Origin: Luteolibacter arcticus
GTDB taxonomy: Bacteria > Verrucomicrobiota > Verrucomicrobiia > Verrucomicrobiales > Akkermansiaceae
Assembly (NCBI RefSeq): GCF_025950235.1
Contig: NZ_JAPDDT010000002.1
Coordinates: 372,001 to 436,000 of the forward strand
Direction: 5' to 3'
Length of the DNA: 64,000 nt
Shown in pieces: positions 57,461-64,000 of the stretch. Under the pieces are notes generated by a model. It worked only from the letters and a program-made list of their open reading frames with translations, was not told the origin of the DNA and did no database searches. The translations under genes and the position numbers were made by a program. Each line of letters opens with the position of its first letter. The stretch's first letter is position 1.

Positions 57461-59047
57461 ATGTTACCGTATTCCGGCTCCATCCATCCAGAGCGTCAGC
57501 GGCCTCCCGCCGCTCGCGAGGTCTTGTTTGGGGTGTCGATGGCTTCCTGCCTGCTGATTTCGGGGTGCGCCCCGCTGGGTCCGGAGTTCGTGCGCCCCGA
57601 GGTCTCCTGGCTCGACGCGTGGGCGGCGCGTCCCTTGGAACAGCCCACACCGCCGCTGACCGGGCCGGCGAGCGTTTCCGCCGAGCAGTGGTGGCGGAAC
57701 TTCGATGACCCGGTGATGGAGAAGCTGGTCGCCGAGGCTCAACGGCTCAATCCGGGCGTGCGCACGGCGGGTGCGCGCATCCTGGAGGCCCGTGCGCTGG
57801 TCGGTATCGCGCGCAGCGGACTCTACCCGCAGGCCCAGCAGTTCACCGCGAATCTGTTAGGCGCGGGCCAGGAGCGGTCCGCGGATCCGGACATCGACTT
57901 CACGACCTATGGCACCGGCTTCTCCATCGGCTGGGAGCTGGATTTCTGGGGCAAGTTCAGGCGCGGCGTCGAGGCCGCGGATTACAACTACCTCGCGAGC
58001 ATCGCGCGCTACGATGACATGCAGGTGCTGGTGGCGTCACAGGCGGCGAGTCTCTACAGCTCGATCCGCACCATCGAGCTCCGCCTGCACATCGCCAAGG
58101 AGAACGCCGCGCTGCAAAAGCGCAGCCTTGAGATCACGGAGGAACTCTTCCGCAGCGGCAACGACACCGAGCTGGATGTGCAGCAGGCGAAGGCTCTCTA
58201 TCTCAGCACGCTCTCGATCATTCCGGAGCTGGAAGCCGCACTGCGCCAGACGCACAATGCGCTGGGAGTACTGCTCGCACGGGCACCCGGACTGCTGCCG
58301 GAACTGGCCACCGGCGCGCAAAAAATCCCGCGGGTTCCCCTAGGCGTGATCGTGGACATGCCGGCCGGGCTGCTCCGGCGCCGCCCCGACGTCAGGGCGG
58401 CCGAGATGCAACTGGCGGCGCAGTCGGCCCTGATCGGCGTGAGTGAAGCTCAGCTCTACCCGTCCATCGCGCTGGGAGGATCCGTTGGCCTGGCACCCAC
58501 CTCGCCTGCCACGCGCGGCTGGTCGGCGAATACCTTGGAATGGGGCCTGGGTCCCAGCCTGGTGTGGAACGTCTTCGACCATGGACGGCTGAAAAACCAG
58601 GTGCTGGTCGAGGATGCACGCTTCCAACAGCTCTACGAACAATTCCAGGAAACGGTCCTCAGCGCGGCCCGGGAAGTCGATGACTCGGCGGTCGGATTCG
58701 CCCGCAGCACGGTGCAGATCACGCTGCTCGATCAAGCAGTCGAGGCAGCACGGCGCTCGCTGGAAATCGCCACCATTCAATACCGCGAAGGCCTCGTCGA
58801 TTTCCAGCGCGTGCTCGACTCGCAGAAGACCCTCTTCAGCCAACAGGAGCGGCTGGTCACCAGCCGCGGCGAGGTGACCCAAAGCCTGATCGCACTTTAC
58901 AAGGCGATGGGCGGTGGCTGGCAATCCGGCCGCGGCCGCACGCTGCTCGACGAGGCGACGCGCACCACGATGCGTGATCGCAGTGACTGGAAGAACCAGT
59001 TGGACGCGCCGCTGCCCGCGGCATCCCCGAAGATGCGAATGCGATGA
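57461..59047 (+). CDS. Outer-membrane efflux factor (NodT/TolC-type lipoprotein)
   Basis: 528 aa from the ATG at 57461, which leaves basic residues before the hydrophobic core and lipobox (MASCLLISGC); earlier ATG 57353 and later ATG 57539 are possible. The family signature GPEFVRPEVSW follows the lipidated Cys. Two OEP repeats each give a long coiled coil and beta-strands (e.g. GTGFSIGWELDFWGKFRRGV, PAGLLRRRPDVRAAEMQLAAQ). It forms the trimeric channel of a three-part pump with the next two proteins, coupled by a 4-bp overlap. Confidence 0.9.
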   Translation: MLPYSGSIHPERQRPPAAREVLFGVSMASCLLISGCAPLGPEFVRPEVSWLDAWAARPLEQPTPPLTGPASVSAEQWWRNFDDPVMEKLVAEAQRLNPGVRTAGARILEARALVGIARSGLYPQAQQFTANLLGAGQERSADPDIDFTTYGTGFSIGWELDFWGKFRRGVEAADYNYLASIARYDDMQVLVASQAASLYSSIRTIELRLHIAKENAALQKRSLEITEELFRSGNDTELDVQQAKALYLSTLSIIPELEAALRQTHNALGVLLARAPGLLPELATGAQKIPRVPLGVIVDMPAGLLRRRPDVRAAEMQLAAQSALIGVSEAQLYPSIALGGSVGLAPTSPATRGWSANTLEWGLGPSLVWNVFDHGRLKNQVLVEDARFQQLYEQFQETVLSAAREVDDSAVGFARSTVQITLLDQAVEAARRSLEIATIQYREGLVDFQRVLDSQKTLFSQQERLVTSRGEVTQSLIALYKAMGGGWQSGRGRTLLDEATRTTMRDRSDWKNQLDAPLPAASPKMRMR

Positions 59048-60207
59048 GTGACGGACCCACGACTACGGATGAAGGGCAAGCGGCGAACGCTCCAGCGACA
59101 CCGCCCGCAGCGCCGGCCGTGAAGAGCAAGCGGTCCGGTTGCGGCACCAAGATTGGCGCCTTGATCCTGCTGCTGCTGATCGTGGGCAGCCTGGTGCTCT
59201 ATTTCATCGCGGACCGGCTCACGCCCAGCACCTCCCAGGCCCGGATCCAGGCGTTCGTGGTGCCGGTGGCCGCAGAGGTCGCGGGCAAGGTGAGCGAGGT
59301 GAAGGTGGGCAACAACGATGAGGTGGAGGCGGGGACCGTCTTGTTCGTCATCGACAAGGGTCCCTACGAGATCGGCCTGCAGAAAAGCAAATCGGACTAC
59401 GAAACCATCCGCCGCACGGTCAATGGGTCGGTGGCGGCGGTCGAGTCGGCCGAGGCGGCACTGGAGGCGGCACAGGCCGGCAGCAAATTGGCCGATGTCG
59501 ATGCCACGAGGCAGGAGCGGCTGTATGCGGAAGACCCGGGGGCGATCTCGGTGCGGCGGCTTGAGATTGCGCAGGCGACACGCGTCGAAGCGGTCAGCCA
59601 GGTGAGAAAGGCCGAGGCGGATCTGCGCAAGGCGAAGGAGTCAGCAGGCGACGCGGGCGAGCGCAACGCGCAACTGCTGAGTGCCAAGGCCGCCATCGAG
59701 AAGGCGGAACTCGATCTCGCGAATACCACGGTAGTCGCTCCGGTGCGCGGAAGGGTGACCGACTTGCAGGTGGAGGTCGGCCACTTCGCCCAGCCCGGCG
59801 CACCGCTGGTCACGCTGATCGCCGGCAACAATCTCTGGATCAGTGCCGACATGACCGAGAACAACCTCGGTCACCTCGATGTCGGCGACAAGGTCGCGAT
59901 CGCCTTGGATGTCTTGCCCGGCCGCGTGCTGAAAGGCCGCGTGCGCAGCATTGGCAACGGCGTGAGTTCCGGCCAGGAGGCGAAGCCGGGTGCGCTGCCG
60001 CCGATCGAGAACAACCGCGACTGGTTGCGCCAGGCGCAGCGCTTTCCCGTGGCCGTCGAGTTTGATCCCGCCGAGCACGACGCGCTGCGCCACGCCCGCA
60101 TCGGGGGGCAGGCCGAGGTGCTTGTTTTCACCGGTGACAATCCGGCGATGAACGAACTCTCGTCCGCCTGGATCTGGCTGAAGAGCCAGCTCTCCTACCT
60201 TTACTGA
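59044..60207 (+). CDS. HlyD/EmrA-type membrane-fusion (adaptor) protein
   Basis: 387 aa. One TM helix (IGALILLLLIVGSLVLYFI) anchors the protein. The periplasmic part has the split biotinyl-lipoyl domain (VVPVAAEVAGKVSEVKVGNNDEVEAGTVLF and VVAPVRGRVTDLQVEVGHF), between them an alpha-hairpin coiled coil, and a beta-barrel with LWISADMTENNLGHLDVGDKV. This is the EmrA/AaeA class linking an inner-membrane protein to an outer-membrane factor. It is encoded 7 bp before the DUF2955 gene. Confidence 0.9.
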   Translation: MSDGPTTTDEGQAANAPATPPAAPAVKSKRSGCGTKIGALILLLLIVGSLVLYFIADRLTPSTSQARIQAFVVPVAAEVAGKVSEVKVGNNDEVEAGTVLFVIDKGPYEIGLQKSKSDYETIRRTVNGSVAAVESAEAALEAAQAGSKLADVDATRQERLYAEDPGAISVRRLEIAQATRVEAVSQVRKAEADLRKAKESAGDAGERNAQLLSAKAAIEKAELDLANTTVVAPVRGRVTDLQVEVGHFAQPGAPLVTLIAGNNLWISADMTENNLGHLDVGDKVAIALDVLPGRVLKGRVRSIGNGVSSGQEAKPGALPPIENNRDWLRQAQRFPVAVEFDPAEHDALRHARIGGQAEVLVFTGDNPAMNELSSAWIWLKSQLSYLY

Positions 60208-60214
60208 TCGAGCC

Positions 60215-61264
60215 ATGGGAGAAGGCGCTGACAAAGCGGTTCTCAGATTGGCGGTCGGCCTCGGGCTGGCGGCGTTCATCGCCTATGGGGGTGGCCTGCC
60301 GATGCCTTTCCTCGTTTGCCTGGTGGCGGTGCTCGTGCTGTGCAAGCCCGGTCCGCCACAGCCTTTGATCAAGGGGATCATCGTCGCGGTGATCTTTGCC
60401 GCACTGGTGGCCGCGGGCGTGCTGATGGTGCCGCTGCTCGAGCACTATGCGCTCAGTGGACTGCTTCTAACAGCGGTGGTGCTGCACGGGCTCTTCTACA
60501 CCGGCATGCTCCGCGCCAACCCGCTGACGATGGTGTTGGTCATCGCCTTCACGGTGATTCCCGTGGTCGGTGTGATGGACCAGGGAATGGTCGGGATGAT
60601 GAGTCTGACGCTCGCGGTTGGGCTCGCCACCGGCACTTTTACCAGTGGCATATCTCACGCATTTTTCCCCGATCCGGGGGGGCCGAAGGCTGCGCGGCCC
60701 GCGGCTCCGAGGCCGGATCGCGAGACTGCCGCTTGGATCGCGCTGCGCGCCACGATCGTCGTGATGCCGGTGTTCATCTTGGCGCTGATCAATCCCTCGC
60801 TCTACATGGCAGCCATCCTGAAAACGGTGGCGCTCGGCCAGCAGGCGGGCGAAACCGATGCCCGCTCGGGCGGGCGCGAGTTGGTGGGGTCCACCCTGAT
60901 GGGTGCATGGATCGCCGCGCTGCTGTGGGCCGGGCTCTCGTTGTGGCCCAGCTTGTGGATGCTGGTGCTGTGGTTGATGGCTGCGGCGCTGTGGGCCGGC
61001 TCGGGAATCTTCCGCACACGCCACACGGCATTCCGGCCCTCGTTCTGGAGCAATGCCTTGATCACGTCGCTGCTTCTGCTCGGCCCGGCGATCGAGGACA
61101 GCGCGATTGGCAAGGGCGTCTTCGAGGCTTCCGCGATCCGCGTCGCCCTGTTCGTCGGCGTGGCGCTCTACGCATGGGGCACCATCTGGATCCTCGAACG
61201 CTGGCGTGCCGTTCGCACCGGGACGCCACTGCCCGGACAACACGGAAAGGAACTACCCCAATGA
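60215..61264 (+). CDS. DUF2955 (FUSC-like) inner-membrane efflux protein
   Basis: 349 aa with about ten TM helices in two similar halves (LRLAVGLGLAAFIAYGGGLPMPFL and the later RATIVVMPVFILALINPSLYMAAIL). DUF2955 proteins resemble half of AaeB/FUSC aromatic-acid exporters and are known to be encoded beside HlyD-type adaptors, as here. It is the likely inner-membrane component exporting a small organic compound; the substrate is unknown. Its stop overlaps the next start (ATGA). Confidence 0.8.
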   Translation: MGEGADKAVLRLAVGLGLAAFIAYGGGLPMPFLVCLVAVLVLCKPGPPQPLIKGIIVAVIFAALVAAGVLMVPLLEHYALSGLLLTAVVLHGLFYTGMLRANPLTMVLVIAFTVIPVVGVMDQGMVGMMSLTLAVGLATGTFTSGISHAFFPDPGGPKAARPAAPRPDRETAAWIALRATIVVMPVFILALINPSLYMAAILKTVALGQQAGETDARSGGRELVGSTLMGAWIAALLWAGLSLWPSLWMLVLWLMAAALWAGSGIFRTRHTAFRPSFWSNALITSLLLLGPAIEDSAIGKGVFEASAIRVALFVGVALYAWGTIWILERWRAVRTGTPLPGQHGKELPQ

Positions 61265-61707
61265 CCTTGGTCAACATGCTGGTCGGGTTGCCGATGATGA
61301 TGCTGTGCCTAGTGATCCAGACCGCGTCGGCGTTCTGGAGCGTCCGTCACTTTGTGCGCCGGACGGACCGCTTGGGTGACCGCGGCGGCTTCCTCGCTTC
61401 CACCCGTCCCTTGCTGAGCGCCCTGATCTTCATGATGCTCGGCAACTTCGCGCAGATCCTGCTGTGGGGAGTACTGTTCGTCATGCTCAAGGAGTTCACC
61501 AACTATCACACGGCGGTCTATCACTCGGCGGTGAACTTCGCCTCGCTGGGCTATGGGGACATCGTCATGAGCGAGAAGTGGAAGATGCTCGGCGCTCTGG
61601 AAGCGGTCGTCGGCGTGCTGATGCTCGGCATGACCTCCGCCGCGCTGATGGCGATCCTGTCGCAATTGATCAAGGTCCAGCGGCGGGTGCTGGGCCACGA
61701 GGAGTAG
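61261..61707 (+). CDS. Two-TM potassium-channel-like protein
   Basis: 148 aa. Two or three TM helices surround a pore-like loop: AVNFASLGYGD (residues 90-100) matches the potassium selectivity filter T-x-G-Y-G-D, with Ser-Leu in place of Thr-Val. No cytoplasmic RCK/TrkA domain is attached. It would work as a tetramer. It is translated with the DUF2955 gene, an unusual partner. The end overlaps the convergent AI-2E gene by 38 bp. Confidence 0.75.
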   Translation: MTLVNMLVGLPMMMLCLVIQTASAFWSVRHFVRRTDRLGDRGGFLASTRPLLSALIFMMLGNFAQILLWGVLFVMLKEFTNYHTAVYHSAVNFASLGYGDIVMSEKWKMLGALEAVVGVLMLGMTSAALMAILSQLIKVQRRVLGHEE

Positions 61708-62812
61708 ACGCGGCGACACTCTCCTTGTTGGAGTTGTTCGACACCCAGCTCATGAAAATCTGATAGCCTAGCGCCAACAACGTGGCGCCCACGAACATGC
61801 CGAGGATGCCGCCGGTGGCCATGCCGCCGAGGGCGCCTAACAGGATGATCGGCATCGGCGCGTCCACGCCGCGACCGAGCATCAGCGGCTTGAGGACGTT
61901 GTCGGCCATGCCTGCGACGAAGAGCAGCACGCTATACGCGACGGCGGCACCGGTGCCATAGGTGCCGCTGGACCAGATGTAGATGATGGCAGGCAGGGTG
62001 ACGATCACTGCCGGCACTTGGGCAATGCCGAGCACTAACACGATGGCAGACAGCACGCCCGCCCAAGGCACGCCGCAAATCAGCAAGCAGATGCCAATAA
62101 TGATGGCCTGGATAAAGGCCACGCCGATGACGCCCTGGGCCACGGCGCGGATGGTGGCGGTGGACAACCTGGCGAATTCACCACCGTGCTCCGGTCCGAT
62201 GATGCGATTGAAGATCGCCAGACAGCCGGCCTCACCACTCCTGCCGAAGGCCATGATGATGCCGGCCACGATGAACGAGGCCAGGAACATCAGCAGCCCG
62301 CCGCCTATCGCGGCGACGAAGCCGAGCGCCGTCTTTGCAAGGTCGCCGATCTTGGGTTGCAGGCTCTTCACGAGTCCGGGAAAATCATTGTGAGCCTGGG
62401 TCCACGCCGCGTGGACCTTCGGCCCGATCACCGGCCACTTGGCGACGCTTTCGCGTGGCGGCGGGATTTCCACCGAGTTCGACTGCACGTTCTCGACCAG
62501 CCCCCTCACCGAGTCGCCTAGCGAATTCATCAGCACGGCGCACGGTGTGACGATCAGGATGAGCCCGATGAGCACCAGCGTGGTGGCGGCAAGCCCCTGC
62601 CGGCCGCCCATCTTGCGGGCGATCGACTGGTGCAGCGGATAGAGCGTCACGGCCAGGATCAGCGCCCATACCATCAGGACCAGGAACGGCGAGAACACCT
62701 TGTAGCAAATCATCACCAGTGCCAGCAGCAGCCCGGCGCGGATCAATGCTTCGAGGAAGCTGGCTGTGAGGCGCGACTCGACAGCGGCTTCGGATTCAAG
62801 TTTCGTGTCCAT
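61670..62812 (-). CDS. AI-2E family transporter
   Basis: 380 aa from the ATG at 62812; the frame open to 63079 is leader sequence. About eight TM helices: an N-terminal pair (LLALVMICYKVFSPFLVLMVWAL), a large helical soluble section, and the conserved C-terminal block LVFAGMADNVLKPLMLGRGV-like (here VAGMADNVLKPLMLGRGVDA) with PMPIILLGALGGMATGG. Members of this family export quorum signals or exchange ions and protons. The leader carries the same operator as the efflux operon. Its last 38 bp overlap the channel gene. Confidence 0.85.
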   Translation of the reverse strand: MDTKLESEAAVESRLTASFLEALIRAGLLLALVMICYKVFSPFLVLMVWALILAVTLYPLHQSIARKMGGRQGLAATTLVLIGLILIVTPCAVLMNSLGDSVRGLVENVQSNSVEIPPPRESVAKWPVIGPKVHAAWTQAHNDFPGLVKSLQPKIGDLAKTALGFVAAIGGGLLMFLASFIVAGIIMAFGRSGEAGCLAIFNRIIGPEHGGEFARLSTATIRAVAQGVIGVAFIQAIIIGICLLICGVPWAGVLSAIVLVLGIAQVPAVIVTLPAIIYIWSSGTYGTGAAVAYSVLLFVAGMADNVLKPLMLGRGVDAPMPIILLGALGGMATGGILGMFVGATLLALGYQIFMSWVSNNSNKESVAASTPRGPAPAAGP

Positions 62813-62995
62813 GGCTGATTGTTGGACTGGCTGTTGGGAAACGTCTGGCGAACGATGCAAAGGGAGGTTCCGGGCTAGCCGTGAACGTGAGTGGAGGCAG
62901 CCGGGCAAACCGGCTCGCAGCCTTCGCCGCAAGAGACTCGGAGCTTCTGCTTCACCGTGCGAAAGCGTAACTGGCTGCGAGGCGTTGCAAAGTAC

Positions 62996-63022
62996 GCTTT
63001 CGCTCGTTATACCTTTGTATAT
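62996..63022 (-). promoter_or_regulatory. Second copy of the efflux-type operator, upstream of the AI-2E gene
   Basis: On the minus strand TATACAAAGGTATA (63008-63021) differs by one base from the 57282 site, is again preceded by TAGCCTT, and again overlaps a -10-like TATAAC. It lies about 190 bp upstream of the AI-2E start codon. The gap 62813-63129 contains no other gene; its remaining sequence would be a long 5' leader, with no hairpin that I can assign. Confidence 0.55.
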
Positions 63023-63129
63023 GAGAAGGCTACGAAGCCGGGATTCGCCGGATCGATAAGCCCTTTCTCGCTCCCGCAAGGCGCGGAAGAGGAGGGGAGC
63101 GGCTGAAGCGTTCCCAACTTCAGACTACA

Positions 63130-64000
63130 TCATTTCGTCTCGAGCCGGGATTCGATGGCGCGGAAAAGCCTGAGCTTCCCGTAGCTGATGCGGCCGCTGA
63201 GGTGCTCGTGGACGGGCTTGAGCGAATCCTCGGTGTAGCCATCGAGGGCGGCGCGAATTTCAGCTTCCTCCCCGGTGGAGTAGAGGCGTTGGGGATCGAC
63301 GGGCTCACCGTTGGCGATCGCTTGGGCGAGATGGTTCTCGATGGTGGAGGCGGCCAAGCCGCGTTCGGCGGCGATCTCGTCGATGTATTTGCCGGAGCGC
63401 CAGAGCTCGACGGTAACTTGGGCGGTGGCGTTGACGATCGGCTTCGCGAGCTTTGGCGTGGCCGCAGAAGCAGTTGTTAGAGGCGCGAACTCGTGGCGCG
63501 GATGGGCTTCGAGCCATGCGGAAATTTCCCGCAGGAAGCCGGGGCCGAAATCGGCGAGCTTGCGATCACCGACGCCGGGGATCTTCAGGAAAGCGGCATC
63601 GTCGGTCGGGTAGGCGCGGGCCATGTGGCGCAGCGCCACATCGGAAAAGACGACATAGGGCGGCACCCCGGCGGCCTGGGCCACTTCCTTGCGGTGGGAG
63701 CGGAGTTGCTCGAAGAGTTCCGCGTCGCACTCGATGTCTCCGGCGCGTTGGCCCGCGGCGGGTTTTTCCACGGCCATCAGGCGGCTGAGGGACACCGTCC
63801 GGCGCTCGCGCAAGAGAGCGGCACCTTCATGGGTGATGGTGACGGTGGGATAGGTGCCGCCATCGACGGCGATCCAACCCTTGCGTGCGAACTGCCGGGC
63901 GAGTTCCGCCCAGGTCGCGGCGGAGTGCTCCTTGCCGATGCCGTAAGTACTAAGTTTATCGTGGTTGCGGGCGAGGACCTTTTCCGCGCGGGATCCGGCG
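63130..64000 (-). CDS. recQ: RecQ DNA helicase, C-terminal part (cut by window edge)
   Basis: About 289 residues are in the window and the frame is open to the edge, so the helicase core lies beyond 64000. What is seen: the end of the RQC winged helix (KVLARNHDKLSTYGIGKEHS, TYPTVTITHEGAALL), an HRDC domain (FEQLRSHRKEVAQAAGVPPYVVFSD, FLKIPGVGDRKLADFGPGFL) and a C-terminal helix-turn-helix domain (YIDEIAAERGLAASTIENHL). This is the long RecQ form with an HTH_40-type tail found in several phyla. RecQ unwinds 3' tails and junctions in recombination and repair. A TTG at 63813 is internal, not a start. Confidence 0.88.
   Translation of the reverse strand, partial: AGSRAEKVLARNHDKLSTYGIGKEHSAATWAELARQFARKGWIAVDGGTYPTVTITHEGAALLRERRTVSLSRLMAVEKPAAGQRAGDIECDAELFEQLRSHRKEVAQAAGVPPYVVFSDVALRHMARAYPTDDAAFLKIPGVGDRKLADFGPGFLREISAWLEAHPRHEFAPLTTASAATPKLAKPIVNATAQVTVELWRSGKYIDEIAAERGLAASTIENHLAQAIANGEPVDPQRLYSTGEEAEIRAALDGYTEDSLKPVHEHLSGRISYGKLRLFRAIESRLETK

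Noticed and set aside
60316-61707. A 463-codon frame spanning the DUF2955 gene and the channel gene
   Set aside because: Its first two thirds are out of frame with the DUF2955 protein; only the part from 61261, the channel-like protein, is real.

Overview
The window is a high-GC bacterial chromosome segment, most likely from the Verrucomicrobiota (a Luteolibacter- or Haloferula-like member of the Verrucomicrobiales). This rests on several signs. There are many short self-complementary intergenic repeats, of types I recall as common in that phylum. Secreted and surface proteins are abundant, including a beta-helix protein with a Verrucomicrobia-style Asp-rich C-terminal segment. There are three sorbosone/PQQ-dehydrogenase-like proteins, two with cytochrome c domains, and a complete L-rhamnose uptake and isomerisation operon. 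No rRNA, tRNA, CRISPR array or transposase gene was found.

Layout. 44-5738 (minus): a FecR-TPR-beta-barrel fusion protein followed 10 bp later by a CHASE2 adenylate cyclase, a possible envelope-to-cAMP signalling pair. 5960-10375 (plus): mutY, an exported serine protease, a small lipoprotein and a TonB-dependent receptor. 10473-18766 (minus): penicillin-binding protein 1C and its alpha-2-macroglobulin partner. 18883-25428 (minus): two exported proteins (one a beta-helix), a DUF6940-like protein, a beta-CASP nuclease and a PAS-PAS-SpoIIE phosphatase. 25924-26619 (plus): a secreted jelly-roll (DUF1080/LamG-like) protein.

26620-31232 is a visibly AT-richer accessory island. Its main gene encodes a 1019-aa calcineurin-like phosphoesterase fused to a STAND/NACHT-type P-loop NTPase, the best candidate for a little-described, probably defence-related system. 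It is followed convergently by a ribbon-helix-helix protein, a small membrane protein and an unassigned protein.

31456-35949 (minus): a lipoprotein, three related small membrane proteins translationally coupled to an MlaD-like protein, and an MlaF-like ATPase. 36283-46978: gltX, a methyltransferase, a NahK-like sugar kinase, a Tat-type cupin/thiol-dioxygenase-like protein, and a Gdx/SugE guanidinium exporter preceded by a guanidine-III riboswitch. Then come a sorbosone dehydrogenase, a duplicated 3' fragment of rlmD next to the intact gene, a two-fold repeated beta-solenoid protein and a zinc alcohol dehydrogenase. 47189-53035 (minus): the rhamnose operon (isomerase, ABC ATPase, two permeases, binding lipoprotein). 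53127-57221: an NlpC/P60 protein and two PQQ-type dehydrogenases carrying cytochrome c at opposite ends. 57461-61707 (plus): a tripartite efflux operon (outer-membrane factor, HlyD-type adaptor, DUF2955 membrane protein) ending with a two-TM potassium-channel-like protein. It converges on an AI-2E-family transporter whose upstream region carries the same operator-like site as the efflux operon. 63130-64000 (minus): the 3' part of recQ, cut by the window edge.
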